Part shown: one piece after another, positions 14,008-26,200 of the stretch | How the letters are laid out: every line of letters starts with the position of its first letter | Numbering within the stretch: the stretch's first letter is position 1 | Notes under the pieces: model-generated | Database searches by the model: none | Seen by the model: only the letters and a program-made list of their open reading frames with translations | What the model was told of the DNA's origin: nothing | Position numbers and translations under genes: made by a program | Assembly (NCBI RefSeq): GCF_937123705.1 | Contig: NZ_CAKZKO010000122.1 | Coordinates: 1-47,458, forward strand | DNA: 47,458 nt | Direction: 5' to 3' | From: an uncultured Paraglaciecola sp. | GTDB taxonomy: Bacteria > Pseudomonadota > Gammaproteobacteria > Enterobacterales > Alteromonadaceae

Positions 14008-16412
14008 TGGCCGGAGATCGTCTAACCCTAAACTCGCTGAATGGTGGCGAGATCTCCCCAAAGGTCTCCTACAAAGAGGATCTGGCAAAAGTTCAGAACG
14101 GCGCAGAGCTGTTGGAAAATGTGTTCTGCATGGTGTATGGCGGCGGGGAAAATCGCGCTGGCTTACAATTTGTCACTGAAGTTAAAGATAGTACGGAGAA
14201 AGTTCGTCTACAAAGGTTTGAGGTAGACGGAGAGGATGCCATGCTTATTGAGGCTGGCGAGCTGTACTTCAGATACATCTATCAAGGTGGATTAATCGAC
14301 AACGGAGCTGACCCAGCCGTACCAATCGAAACGGTGACCGAATACACTGCGTCGGATCTTCCGAGCTTAAGGATAGATCAGTCGAATGATGTTGCCACGG
14401 TGGTGGATGGTACGCATGTAATCAAAGAGCTCGCGAGAACCGGGGCCATCACATTCACATTTGACACGGTGACATTCGCTCCAGTGGCGCAACCTCCTGC
14501 TGGGGCTGTAACGGTTGTCACAACGCTTATTTACAACCCAAACACGGATGGGAATAACGCGGCGGCATCAAGCATTTTTGATTATGCTATCGCAACAGTA
14601 GCAGAAAGTGGCGAGGAAAGTACCCTCAGCGCTATTGGCACTTCAACAGCCAACCATCTTGGGTATGAGGCGAACTACAATACAATAAGCTGGGCCGCTG
14701 TTGTTGGGGCAGAAGAATACGCCATTTATAAAAAGGATGAAAATTCTGAATATTGGGGATATATAGGGCGCTCAACGGACACGAGCTTTAGAGATGATGG
14801 TATAGCGCCATCAACAGCAGATGGGCCACAGGCTGGTGAGAACCCATTTAACGCTACGGGGTTATATCCGGGCATCGTTACCTTCGTTCAGCAACGGAGA
14901 GTGTTTTCAAAAATCGCGGATTACAAGCAAACTATTCGCATGTCTCAAACTGGTTCGTTTCCAAACTTTGGGGTGTCAATACCAACCAAAGACGATGACG
15001 CTGTAGAGTTCACGTTGTCTGCCAGAAAGAAGCAAGATATCAATCATATTGTTCCTCTTGAGAAGGGTATGATTGTTTTCACAAAGGCAGGTGAGTGGCG
15101 GGTTATTGGCAGAACGGACAGCGTGATAACTCCATCATCAATTCTCCCGGAGCCTCAATCGTTCTGGGGTTCTGATCCAGATGTGGAGCCGCTGATTGTT
15201 GGGGAGCAATTACTATTCCTAACGAGGACGGCCCGACAATTAAGAGATATGGAGTATTCCGTTTCAATCGATCGGTACAAGTCTCTGGATCTCACGCTCA
15301 TGGCGGAGCATCTGTTTAGAGGTACAGGTAGACGCGTCATCGCAATGGATTATGCGCAAGAGCCAAGCGGCTGGATTTTCTGCGTTATGGAAGATGGCAC
15401 GGCCTCGGTGCTTACTTATCTCAAAGAGCATGATGTGTGGGGGTGGTCACGCATGAACACGTCCGGCAAAATTCTTGATGTTAAAGTCATTGCAGAGGGC
15501 GGGAGAGATGTACCTTATTTCCTCATCGAAAGACGGATTGGTGGCGTTACCAAGAAGTTCATAGAGTTCATGAAGGATAGGGATTTTGGGGATATCCGTG
15601 ATGGATTTTTTGTTGATAGCGGTTTGACTTACGATGTACCAATTTCCGTAACAGCGCTCACAGCAACAGACCCTCCAACGTTCACTGCGGCTGGCCACGG
15701 CCTCTCCGTAGGCGATACGGTGGAGCTGGATAAAATTGTCCTTGAGGGGCAGGATTACCTCGTCAAAGGCCTGTATGACGGGCGCGCCAAGGTGTCAGAG
15801 GTTAATGGTGATATTGTCACTGTAACAACGGAGTTTGATGACCCTTGGTATCCATACCTGAGATCGGAGGAAACCGGGGAGCGTGAGTATCTCGCGGTCA
15901 GTGCTGTGGCCGGTGCCGCTTATTATGGCGATGGGTTTATCCGAAAAGGTGTCACGACAGTTTCGGGTTATGACCATCTTGAGGGCCGAGACGTTTCAGC
16001 CTTGGCGGATGGGAATGTTGTTCAGGGGCTCACGGTAACTGGAGGGGATTTGGTTTTTGATGAGCCTGTATTCCGGGTTCACGCAGGGCTGCAATATATA
16101 TCACGCATCAAAACGAGGGATTGTATCAACCCAACCGTTAATGATGCCGGAGTTCTCAAAGGGCAGTCAAAAATATACGCAGAGGTTTATGAGACACGAG
16201 GTGTTGAGTGGGGTCCGAATTTCGAAGACCTTGAACCACTGGAGGACAGATCATACGAGGCATATGATGAGCCAGCCAGAACAAAAACAGAGGAGCTGGA
16301 AATTACGTTTCTCGACAACTGGGAGAGAGAGAGCAAAGTTTGCGCTCAACAGAAGTTACCGCTACCAATGACCTTGCAGAAAATAACGCAGGAGATTGAG
16401 TACGGTGGATAG
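14007..16412 (+). CDS. Tail tubular protein B (tail nozzle, T7 gp12-like), 801 aa
   Basis: This is the large tail-tube protein forming the nozzle at the tail tip. The opening segment, NSLNGGEISPKVSYKEDLAK then NGAELLENVFCMVYGGGENR, is a clear hallmark. The rest is beta-rich; an inserted fibronectin-like region may lie around residues 165-265 (ATVAESGEESTLSAIG, EEYAIYKKDENSEYW). The length is like T7 gp12 (about 794). It overlaps both neighbours slightly, as expected in a coupled structural operon. Confidence 0.88.
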   Translation: MAGDRLTLNSLNGGEISPKVSYKEDLAKVQNGAELLENVFCMVYGGGENRAGLQFVTEVKDSTEKVRLQRFEVDGEDAMLIEAGELYFRYIYQGGLIDNGADPAVPIETVTEYTASDLPSLRIDQSNDVATVVDGTHVIKELARTGAITFTFDTVTFAPVAQPPAGAVTVVTTLIYNPNTDGNNAAASSIFDYAIATVAESGEESTLSAIGTSTANHLGYEANYNTISWAAVVGAEEYAIYKKDENSEYWGYIGRSTDTSFRDDGIAPSTADGPQAGENPFNATGLYPGIVTFVQQRRVFSKIADYKQTIRMSQTGSFPNFGVSIPTKDDDAVEFTLSARKKQDINHIVPLEKGMIVFTKAGEWRVIGRTDSVITPSSILPEPQSFWGSDPDVEPLIVGEQLLFLTRTARQLRDMEYSVSIDRYKSLDLTLMAEHLFRGTGRRVIAMDYAQEPSGWIFCVMEDGTASVLTYLKEHDVWGWSRMNTSGKILDVKVIAEGGRDVPYFLIERRIGGVTKKFIEFMKDRDFGDIRDGFFVDSGLTYDVPISVTALTATDPPTFTAAGHGLSVGDTVELDKIVLEGQDYLVKGLYDGRAKVSEVNGDIVTVTTEFDDPWYPYLRSEETGEREYLAVSAVAGAAYYGDGFIRKGVTTVSGYDHLEGRDVSALADGNVVQGLTVTGGDLVFDEPVFRVHAGLQYISRIKTRDCINPTVNDAGVLKGQSKIYAEVYETRGVEWGPNFEDLEPLEDRSYEAYDEPARTKTEELEITFLDNWERESKVCAQQKLPLPMTLQKITQEIEYGG

Positions 16413-16869
16413 CGGTATAACCGTTGAGAGACTGACACACGAGGCACTTGAATACGTAGCGGCAAATTGCAGGGAGATCGACAGGAGGGAAATACGTCTG
16501 TCTGTCGGCGTAGGTCCGTTGTTGGCCCTTGAGGTTTCGGAAGTACGGAGTGTCGCCGCGTGGTCGGGGAGTTATAATGGAGTACCGATGGTTGTCTTTG
16601 GCGTCAATTATCGCGGGCCATTGGATAGAGATGTTGGGGTGCCTTGGTTGGTTGCTACTCCAGAGCTGGAGAAGCATCAAAAAGGGTTCCTTAGAAGGTG
16701 TAAGCCTTACGTGGATCGGATGGAGTTGGTGTTTCCTCGAATGGAAAATCATGTTCTGGCCGAAAATACAACTGCGATAGGCTGGCTTAGATGGCTTGGC
16801 TTTGATATAGGCGAGGCTGTACCATACGGGATTGGACGTGCGAAGTTCCATCCGTTCACGAAAGGATAA
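16405..16869 (+). CDS. Internal virion protein A-like (GNAT-fold, DUF2833 type), 154 aa
   Basis: This is a small protein equivalent in position to T7 gp13. The fold resembles an acetyltransferase: MVVFGVNYRGPLDRDVGVPW and, near the end, LAENTTAIGWLRWLGFDIGE, a stretch characteristic of the DUF2833 family. I chose GTG 16405, ten bases after GGAG; a TTG at 16396 is too close to the site. In the family, acetyltransferase activity is not established to my knowledge. Confidence 0.75.
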   Translation: MDSGITVERLTHEALEYVAANCREIDRREIRLSVGVGPLLALEVSEVRSVAAWSGSYNGVPMVVFGVNYRGPLDRDVGVPWLVATPELEKHQKGFLRRCKPYVDRMELVFPRMENHVLAENTTAIGWLRWLGFDIGEAVPYGIGRAKFHPFTKG

Positions 16870-16873
16870 CATC

Positions 16874-17401
16874 GTGTGTATTGATCCCGTCACAATGGCC
16901 GCTATTGGCTCGGTTACATCTCTACTTGGCACTGGAGTAGCTGCGGCTGGCGCGGATCGACAGGCGAAATCACGCGCTGCGGCACTTGAGTACCAGCAAA
17001 AACAATCCATAATCTTGGCCGAAGATAGCCGAAAACGCGCAGCTCAAAAAGAACAGGCGCAGAGGCGTGAAACTTCTCAACTTGAAGGCCGTCAACGCGC
17101 GTTGATGGGTGGCTCCAATCTTGACCTGACGACAGGATCTCCGTTGGATATTCTTGCCGACACGGCTCAGCTTGGAGAATTGGATGCGCGTGTTATTCGT
17201 GCTGATGGGGAGCGAGAAGCGGCTGGACATTTTGCCAACGCGGACCTTCAAGGTATGGCCGCAGATAGTGCTCGTTCCGCTGGCAAGCTTGAGGTGGCTG
17301 GCATTGTTCTTGGCGGGGTTTCATCAATCGCACAGAAATGGGGGAGCTTTGGCGGCACACCAAATTCTCATGACCCATGGAATGGATTGAGGACAGCTTA
17401 A
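16874..17401 (+). CDS. Internal virion protein B-like (T7 gp14-like), 175 aa
   Basis: This is probably the small internal virion protein that is ejected first and inserts in the outer membrane. The N-terminus holds a hydrophobic Ala/Gly-rich segment (MAAIGSVTSLLGTGVAAAGA), then a long charged helix (residues about 35-75, Arg/Gln/Glu-rich). I chose GTG 16874 after AAAGGATAACATC. The previous gene ends four bases upstream and the next starts in the overlapping TAATG at 17399-17403. Confidence 0.75.
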   Translation: MCIDPVTMAAIGSVTSLLGTGVAAAGADRQAKSRAAALEYQQKQSIILAEDSRKRAAQKEQAQRRETSQLEGRQRALMGGSNLDLTTGSPLDILADTAQLGELDARVIRADGEREAAGHFANADLQGMAADSARSAGKLEVAGIVLGGVSSIAQKWGSFGGTPNSHDPWNGLRTA

Positions 17402-20277
17402 TGGCCGGAGAACTCCCAACATACAATGCTGGTGGAACGCAGCTCACCAAAGCGCACAATCCAGAGCGCGCGACACCAGAGGCGTTTGGATCTCTTGAGG
17501 GTGCCGCTCTAAAAAGCCTCGGGGGACAGCTCTCGAATGCAGGGAACCGCATGGCTGCTCAGGGTTTTCAAGATATTGAGAAGCGCGAGAGAGAACAACA
17601 GGCCAGTCGCGTCATGGATGCATACACACAGGGGACTGAACAGCTTAGATCGACGCTTTATGACCCGGAGCAAGGGTTATTCAATCGTACAGGCGCGAAC
17701 GCAACAGAGGTGTATGATGAAGCGGCGCAGACGGCAGATGATATCAAAGAGCGGTTGTCTGGCACATTCAAAACAGAGGAGGAGAAAAATGCCTTTGAAA
17801 GAATGTGGACACGTAAGGCAGAGACAACAAAGGACCAAGCTGCGCGACATGAATTTGCGCAGGGCCGTGCGTATGCCACGGAACAAAAAGCCTCTAGCCT
17901 TGCATCATTGCAGGCGGATGCCGTGGCCAACTATCAAGATCCTGATGCGCTTAAGGGAACACTAGACGCGGTACGTGGCATTATCCGCTCCAACCCAGAT
18001 GGCATGTCAGTAGAGGGTGTTGCCAGACTTGAGCGCGAGGCGATTTCAGCTCTGCATGTCTCCGTTGCGCAACGTCTAGCTCAGGACGATCCGGGCAAGG
18101 CGCTGGAGTATTATGGCGTCATCAAAAACCAAGTGTCTGGCGCAGATCACTCCACCATTAATACGTATGTGAAGGGCGTCCAGAAAGCGCGCACAGCTCG
18201 GTCTGCCGCTAAGGAGATCATGACCACTGGCGGCATGGCCAATCTTGCTGCTGCCGTACAAGGTACAGAGAGTTCAAATGACCCTACAGCAGTGTCGCCA
18301 AAAGGTGCTCTGGGATTGATGCAGGTGATGCCGGATACTGCTCGTGAGGTAGCTGTACAACTCGGAATGAGTGGTATCGCTGGAATGAATGATAAGGAGC
18401 TGCGTGCGCATTTCCGCTCACCGCGTGGCCAGATCGATAATAAACGGATTGGTAAGTCTTACCTCAACGATCAGATGAGAACTTTTGGCGGTGACGTTGA
18501 GGCTGCGCTGGTGGCCTACAACGCAGGGCCGGGGAACGCGCGTAAGTTTCTCGACGCAGGTAGGGATTACTCGGTTCTGCCAAAGCGTGAGGAAACAGAG
18601 CCTTATGTGCGCAAAGTTCTTGGCCGTTTAACTGGGGCCAATATGGATTTTGGAGCGGGTGAGGGCTCTGCTCGGTATCAGAGCGCCATACATTCCGGTA
18701 AGCCGCTGTATAGCAAAGGTGATGCGCGTGAATTCCTCTCCAGCCGCCTTCACGCTGGCCACGGGTCTGAACACATAAAAGGCCTTGAGCCGGTGATGGC
18801 TGATCGTTTGGCTGCTATGCTTGATGCGGCTCCAGCGGCAATACGCGATGCAGTTACCGTAATGTCTGGATACAGGTCTGAAGATCGACAGGCCAAGCTG
18901 TTTGAGCGTGCCGTCAAGAAATATGGATCAGTAGCCGCAGCTCGCAAGTGGGTCGCTCCTCCGGGAAACTCTCAGCACAATCATGGTGACGCGGTGGATC
19001 TTGGGTACAAAGGCGCAGCATTCTCCAGCGCTCCAAAGGAAGTGAAAGATTGGATACACGCGAACGCAGAGAAATATGGGTTAAAATTTCCATTGGGGCA
19101 CGAGCCTTGGCATATAGAGGCCGCTGAGACGCGGGGCGGTTCTCAGAGTGCTCCACAGTCTAATAGAGGTGGGAACACAGTTGTATCTGTTGCCAGCCGG
19201 GTTGCCGACGCTTCTCAAGTCTACACAGATGCAGGAGCGCCATTTTCGATGGCGAATGAAGCTCCTAATCTCCCAGACATGATTGAACAGGCGCGCGAGA
19301 CGTATGCTGATAATCCACCTCTGCTGGCCGAAGTCGAGCGCCAAATCGTGAATGACTTCAAAATCACGAAGGCTCGTAAAGACGCGGATATCGATCAAAA
19401 AACGAAGGAAGCGTTTCGAGAGATTATGGCCGGTGAGCAAGTCACCAATATGGACCCGCTGAAATTGCAAGAGCTTGGTCCAGAGAACGTGTCAAAACTA
19501 CTGACACTGGAGAACAAGTTTCAAAGTGAAGACGATAAAACGGACGACGCGACCTATTACAAACTGTCAAACATGACGCAGGAGGAGTTTCAGAACGTCG
19601 ATCTTATGCTGCACGCTGACAACTTGAGCGGGGCAGATCTTAGGAAACTTGCTGATCGGCAAGCCGCACTCCAGAGGGGTGATGGAAAATCACGCTCAAC
19701 AGATCAGACGCGCACTCAGATTATGTCCAGCGCTGAGAATATATTGGGGCTAAAACCAAACAAGAGCACGGGCGACGCTGAAAAGATGGCGAAGCTACAG
19801 CGCGCAATGAATGATCAGATCCTAACTTACATGAACGGCAACGGTGGTAAGGAGCCGGATGGCGATGCTATGCAGGGAATGATGGACCGTTTGCTGCTGG
19901 AGGGCGAGGTTCCCGGTTTTTTCAATGATCAGGAAATGAGATTGTTTGAAGTCACTCCAGAGATGGCTGACAAGTTCATGCTGGAGGGAAAATCTGCCGA
20001 AAGTTTTGAGGATATACCAGAGGATGCGCGCGTGGTTGTGGCCAGCTCGTATTCCAAGATATTCAAAGAACAGCCGGGCGAGGTTGAGGCAATCGATTTC
20101 TACAATGATGTTGTTCGCGTGTCAGTCGGCCTGCGGCCATTACCGCCTGATAATATTCGCAAGGTGATTGAACAGGGCCTGTTGTCAAGGCTCGGGCGTC
20201 GTCCTACAGAGGAGGAAGTGGCCAGCCTCTGGACACGTACAGTCATCAAAGCGAGTAGGGCCGGATCTAATGAGTGA
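17401..20277 (+). CDS. Internal virion protein with lytic transglycosylase and M15 peptidase domains, 958 aa
   Basis: This virion protein probably opens the peptidoglycan during DNA ejection. Residues about 282-405 are an SLT-type lytic transglycosylase with catalytic Glu290 (GTESSNDP), the motif GALGLMQVMPDTA and AYNAGPGNA. Residues about 455-580 resemble an M15/VanY D,D-carboxypeptidase: SGYRS, then HNHGDAVDL with His528 and Asp533 as probable zinc ligands (His526 is also nearby), and HEPWHIE with His571. The rest is helical. I chose ATG 17401 after GAGGACAGCTTA; ATG 17377, eight codons upstream, lacks a good site. It is equivalent in position to T7 gp15. Confidence 0.85.
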   Translation: MAGELPTYNAGGTQLTKAHNPERATPEAFGSLEGAALKSLGGQLSNAGNRMAAQGFQDIEKREREQQASRVMDAYTQGTEQLRSTLYDPEQGLFNRTGANATEVYDEAAQTADDIKERLSGTFKTEEEKNAFERMWTRKAETTKDQAARHEFAQGRAYATEQKASSLASLQADAVANYQDPDALKGTLDAVRGIIRSNPDGMSVEGVARLEREAISALHVSVAQRLAQDDPGKALEYYGVIKNQVSGADHSTINTYVKGVQKARTARSAAKEIMTTGGMANLAAAVQGTESSNDPTAVSPKGALGLMQVMPDTAREVAVQLGMSGIAGMNDKELRAHFRSPRGQIDNKRIGKSYLNDQMRTFGGDVEAALVAYNAGPGNARKFLDAGRDYSVLPKREETEPYVRKVLGRLTGANMDFGAGEGSARYQSAIHSGKPLYSKGDAREFLSSRLHAGHGSEHIKGLEPVMADRLAAMLDAAPAAIRDAVTVMSGYRSEDRQAKLFERAVKKYGSVAAARKWVAPPGNSQHNHGDAVDLGYKGAAFSSAPKEVKDWIHANAEKYGLKFPLGHEPWHIEAAETRGGSQSAPQSNRGGNTVVSVASRVADASQVYTDAGAPFSMANEAPNLPDMIEQARETYADNPPLLAEVERQIVNDFKITKARKDADIDQKTKEAFREIMAGEQVTNMDPLKLQELGPENVSKLLTLENKFQSEDDKTDDATYYKLSNMTQEEFQNVDLMLHADNLSGADLRKLADRQAALQRGDGKSRSTDQTRTQIMSSAENILGLKPNKSTGDAEKMAKLQRAMNDQILTYMNGNGGKEPDGDAMQGMMDRLLLEGEVPGFFNDQEMRLFEVTPEMADKFMLEGKSAESFEDIPEDARVVVASSYSKIFKEQPGEVEAIDFYNDVVRVSVGLRPLPPDNIRKVIEQGLLSRLGRRPTEEEVASLWTRTVIKASRAGSNE

Positions 20278-23200
20278 TGATATTATTGGCTCAGTTTTCT
20301 CTGAAATGGATGCGGGGAAATTCAATCTCGACACCGATCAACCGCAGCAATCGACCGCCTTACTACCAAAGCTAGATAAGCCTGAGGAGCCCGATTTCTT
20401 ATCTGAGGGAATGGATGAATTTGCGTCACAGGAAAGAGCCACAACTGGCCTCTCTCAGATCAAGGCGAAAGTGTCGAACCCTGACGCGTATGGCGACAGT
20501 CGTGAGCTGGCTGATCGTTTTGGCGTCGATGTTCCTTTTGTCCAGCGTAATGAAGATCGACTAAAAGCCAAGGCTGCTGAGGAGGATCTTGCGGAGATAC
20601 TCTCCAGCGATGCGGACATGGCCAAATGGTTTTCGTCCGGCGACAACCCTGCGGCAATCAAAACTGATGATCTGAGGCATTTGGGTGGCCTGCGTTGGCT
20701 GTGGGGTGCGTCACGCGATAGCTTCATGTCCGGTATGAGCACGGTCGAGCTCGCTGATCTAAGGTTTCGCCAAATCATGGGTGAACTGACAGACGCAGAA
20801 AGGATCAAGGCGGATCAACTGAGCGCTGGCCTTGGCGCACGCACCTATGGCGCTGATGGCTGGATGGATAAATCTGTTGTCGCGCTTGGTGAGCAAATAC
20901 CAATTCTCGCTAATATCATGGTTGGCGGTATTGATGAGGCACTGATTGGCGCTGGCACTGGTGCCGTTGCCGCTGGGATTGCTGGCCAGCTTGGTCCTCA
21001 AGTGGCGCTCCCAGAAGAACTGGTGACGGTTCCGGGCGCGGCTATTGCTGGTGCCGGATACGGTTACACGCTTGGCCAATGGCAGGCTGGGTTCAAGCTG
21101 GAGGCTGGTCTGGCCTATGATGAGTTCCGCAGCCTGAAGGATGAAGCTGGCAACCCCATGGACGCAGACACCGCTCGTGGTGCCGCTATTGTGGCCGGTG
21201 CCGCGTCGGCTGTTTTTGAAGTGTACGGGATTAAATACCTCACCAAAATGGTGCCGGGCACGAAGGATATCATGGGCATCGTCGGCAAAGATGGCGTCAA
21301 GTGGGCATTGAAGCAACCGCCGTTGAGACACGCCTTGACGCAGTTTGCCAAAAACACCTTGAAAGCAGGTAGCGTCGAAATCTCCACAGAGGTCGCTCAG
21401 GAGGCGATTGTGATGTTTGTGGGGGAAGTTGCCAAACTACGCTCTAACGCTGAAACTGGGGGCGCAATCGAGGGAATAGGTGGCAACGAAGCCGCAGAGA
21501 GGCTTGCAGACGCGGCAATAAAGACAGCTCAGACGATGACAATCCTCGGGCCGGGGCTTGCTTCCAGTCGTATTGGTATGGATTTGAGGCGCGCAAGAGA
21601 CGCTGAGCGCGATGCGGATATCATCGACAAGATCAACGAGCACGCGGAAGGCTCTGAGCTGCGCGAGAGGTTGCCGGAGAAGGCCAAAGAGGCGATTGAC
21701 GAGCTCAATAAAGATGGCCGGGCAACGAGTGTATTTATCGATCCTGCTGGTATCCGGGAGCTGTTTCAGGATGATGCGGCCTTGGCGGAGTTTGTCGAGC
21801 GGAACGGATTGACTGACGAGTTTCAGGAAGCCTCCGCCATTGGGAGATCCGTTGAGGTTCCTATGGGCGTCTACTACGCCAACATTGCAGGAACTGAGGA
21901 GGGCCGGGCGCTCCAGCAACACACCAAGCTTGAACAGACTGGTATGACTTCGCAGGAAGCTGAGCAGTTCAATGATGAGTGGGCTGAGACGAGAGACGCC
22001 ATACTGGAGGATTATGAGGATCAAGGCACAAACAATAGATTGAATATGGAAGGGCAGGAGCTCGTCTATGAGGACGTGAAGGCTCGCGCCATGGACGCTG
22101 GGATTGTGCCAGATCAAGCTGACCAGTACGCAAGGTTGTATGGTTCGTTTTTCTCAACCATGGCGGGTAGAACCGGCGCAGACATAATGGATCTGTATCA
22201 GCAGTATGGATTTGAGATCCGGCGCAAGTTGCCGGGTGACAGTCAATTCGTGGGCACAGATCCTCAACGACTGGCATTTGAGGCAATCAGACGCGGACAG
22301 GCTGAGGTGTTCCGTAAAGATATCCAGAAGGCTCAGGGCGCATCCGTGTTGCAGAGGATCGCTGAGCGTGGCGGTTTGCGTGATGACGGTGGAGATCTCG
22401 CTGCGGCTGGCCTTCCTGCTCGCTACATTTCAGAAGATGGTCAAGGCCCCGATGTAGCTGCGGTAGATCTATTTAGTGAGGGGTACTTCCCAGAGTTTGG
22501 CGATTACAAATCTCAGGACAGCATCGCAACGCCTCCCGGCACGAATGAGTTGATTGAGGCAATTGCTGAGGAGTTTGCTGGATCTCCACGATACAGCGCG
22601 GAAAACTCGATAGATGGTGACGCGAGATTTGACAGAATGCGCGCATTGGTTGCATTGGCCGATCAACTTGATGAACTTGGCGTTAATCCAGAAACCAATA
22701 CGAATGAGGAAATAGAGGCACTACTAGAGCGCATTGGAACCACAAATGCGGACGGCGATACAGCAACTCAAGGCGAGGTAGATGGTCAATTCTTTCAAGA
22801 AACAAGAGGATCGATCCAGATATCTGAAGGTCGAACTGTCATCAATATGTTTGACAATGCGAACCTCTCAACCTTCCTGCACGAGAGCGGCCATTTCTTT
22901 CTGGAGGTCATGCGAGATCTGGCTGAGGCATCTCCATCTCCAGAGGTTGGGCCATCAACTCAATTACAGTCGGACTGGAACGCTCTGAAAGAGTATCTGG
23001 AGATTGGCGAGGATGGCGAGGTCTCTGTTGCTGCGCATGAAAAATTCGCCCGGTCGTTTGAGGCGTATCTGTTTGAGGGCAACGCTCCATCTCCTGAGCT
23101 GGTTGGGATTATGGCTCGCTTCCGTTCATGGCTGGCTTTTGTCTACAGATCCGCCAAAGCTCTGAACGCGCCAATCAATGACAAAATTCGCGGCGTGATG

Positions 23201-26200
23201 GATCGCATGTTGGCTACAGATGAGGAAATCTCACGCGCAGGTACGGGCGCAGATTTCCGGCCTGCGTTCCGCAGTGCTGAGGAAGCCGGTATGACGGATA
23301 CCCAATGGCAGGGTTACATGCAGGCCGCAGAGAAGGCTGTTGATGCAGCCCGGCGCGATATGGACGTGCGGATGATGGCAGAGGTGTCTCGCGAGACAAC
23401 TAAGGAATGGAGATCCGCAACGAAAGAGGTGCGCACTCAGGTCGATAAAGAGCTCAGAGATCTCCCGGTCTATCGCCTGATGGATTATCTGCGCACCGGC
23501 AAGAGTGATGCGGTGCCGGAGAACTTCGGACGGCAAGCGCTGGACGCTGATGCGATTGAAGATATCCTTGGCAGCGGTGGCCTCACCGCAATGCCAAAAG
23601 CCGTGCCTCCAGTCTACACGCGCAAGGGTGGTGTTCATCCTGACGTGCTGGCTGAGCTGTTCGGGTTTAAGTCTGGCCACGATATGCTCAACACGATGTC
23701 CAGCTCAGATAGTCTGAAAAAGGCAACCAAGGCAGAGACTGATCAGCGGATGCGTCGTAAATTCGGTGATCTTATGGGAGACGGCGTAGCGCGTGCGAGA
23801 GAGGCTGAGGCTGCAATTGCGAACGATGCCACGGGAGAGTTGCTTGAAGCTGAGCTCAAGGTGCTTGTGTCCAAGGGGCTAGTCGCAACGTCGATTAACC
23901 GGAAGGATGCGCAAAAGACGGCCAAGGCCGTGATTGCCAGCAAGACCATCCGCGAGGCTATAAAGCTTCCTTTATATATGGAGGCAAATCGCAAGGCTGC
24001 GAATGAGGCGGAGGTTGCCATACGTGCCGGGAAATGGGCTGAAGCAGTCGCAGCAAAAAAGCGCCAAATGCTCAACCACTATCTGGCCATGGAGGCTCGT
24101 ACTGCTGAGCGCGATACTGAGAAAGCGATGCGGTATCTCAACAAGTTTACCGGGCGCAAGAGGGTCAAGGGTGTCGATCCTGAACACCTCGACCAGATCG
24201 AAGGCATGTTGGAACGGTTTGACCTTCGCACCAATGCTCCAGTGTCTCCAGAGGCGCGCATAGCGGAGGCCAGACGCAAGGCTGCGGAACCCGCTTTCAG
24301 AGAAGCGCGTGCGAATGCGACGCGTCTTGAGCAGGGTGCGAACAGATTGAGCCTGACTGAGTGGATCAATGAGCAAGAGGCGCTTGGTCACATCATAGCT
24401 ATCCCGGATGCGCTGAGAGATCAGGCATTCAGAAAACCGTACAAGATGATGACGGTCGATGATCTCATGGGACTGCGTGATGCAGTTAAGAATATCGAAC
24501 ACCTCGGACGCACGAAAGACAAATTGCTATCCGCTAAGGCGCTGCGAGAATTTGAGGCTGTGCGTGATGAGTTGGTTACCAGTATTGAGAACAGCCAAGA
24601 TGTAAAACCTGCGGACAAGACACGCAACCCAACCAAATTTGATGACTTGATCAGTCACGCCAAATCCATGGAGAGCTCGTTACTCAAGATTGAGCAAATT
24701 GTGGATTGGATGGACAGTGGAAACGTCAACGGACCGATGCGCAGATTTGTCTGGCAACCAATAGCTGATGCAGAGGTTCGCGAGAATGACTTGCGCGCTG
24801 AATACACTGGCAAGATGGGACAGATCATGGTCGGGCTGGATAAGTCTCGTCTGGCGGAGCGGATTTCAATTCCGGGTATTGCTCAATCCATGCAGAGATC
24901 TGAAATCATGGCCGTCGCTCTCAATATGGGGAACGAGAGCAATCTTGATAAGATGATGCGAGGCGAGGCGTGGACGCAAAGCACACTGGATAGCGTGGTG
25001 TCACACCTGAATGCAGAGGAGTGGCAAGCTGTTCAAAAGATCTGGGATACAGTCAATGAGCTGTGGCCAGAAATTGCAGCACTCCAGAAACGATTGAGCG
25101 GCGTTGAACCGCCAAAGGTAGAGGCTAAGACTGTTGACACACCATTTGGACAATTGGAGGGTGGCTACTATCCGTTGGTTTATGATCCTCGCAGAGCTCA
25201 CGATGTTGAGGATAGAGGTGCCGCTGCGGCTGATAAGCTTTTCGAGAACACCTATTTGCGCCCTGAGACGCGCCACGGGTTTACCAATGAGAGACAGCAA
25301 GCTTACGCTCGCCCGTTGCTTTTCGATCTTGATGGTGCCGGTCGTCACATGACAGCAGTGATCCACGACTTAACTCATCGCGAAGCCATCATGGATGCTC
25401 ATAAACTGCTGACGAATGCGGTCACAAGGTCTACTATAGAGGCACGTTATAGCCCTGAATTGTATAAGCAATTCGTACCATGGCTTCAATCGATCGCTCA
25501 TGATGCGTACAAAGATGAGGGGCTTGGTGCGGTTGAAAGAATGTTCAAAGGTATCCGCACAAGGTCCACTATTATGGGCATGGGATTTCGGGTGTCCACT
25601 ATTCTTACGCAGCTTGCCGGTTATTCATCTTCACTCGAAATGGTCAGCGCGAAATCTATGGCCGGGGCAACGAAAGATTTTCTATTGGCTCCTTTGGATA
25701 CGTGGGAAACCGTCAACGCCATGTCCGGTGAAATGCGGTACAGAGCGTCTCAGGTCGATAGGGATATCAGAGAGAATTTGCGACGAGCTGCTGGGAAGAC
25801 AGGCCTTGCAGATGATGCTCGTCGTTTCGCATTTGCCGGTATCGGGTTCATGGATAAGATTGTCACGGTGCCCACATGGATGGCGGCGTACAATGAACAC
25901 CTCGCAGCAAATCCGGGAGACAAACAGGGCGCTATTGCCTATGGTGATAAAGTGGTGAGGCTGACACAGGGCTCTGGTGGCGCGAAGGATCTCGCAGCAG
26001 TGCAACGGAATAACGAGCTGACCAAACTTGTGACCATGTTCTATTCGTATTTCTCAGCTTACTACAATCGGCAAAGAAATTGGGGGCGAGAAGCCAAGGC
26101 CGCAGTGTCTTCGGGGGACGTTGGAGCCTTGCCGGATCTCATTGCTCGCCAAGTGTTCATGACGGTTATTCCGGCGACGATATCAGAGCTTCTCGTTGGT

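Noticed and set aside
20168..20270. Longer N-terminus of the giant ejection protein from GTG 20168
   Set aside because: It would lie wholly inside the upstream gene; ATG 20270 overlaps the stop in the usual coupling form.
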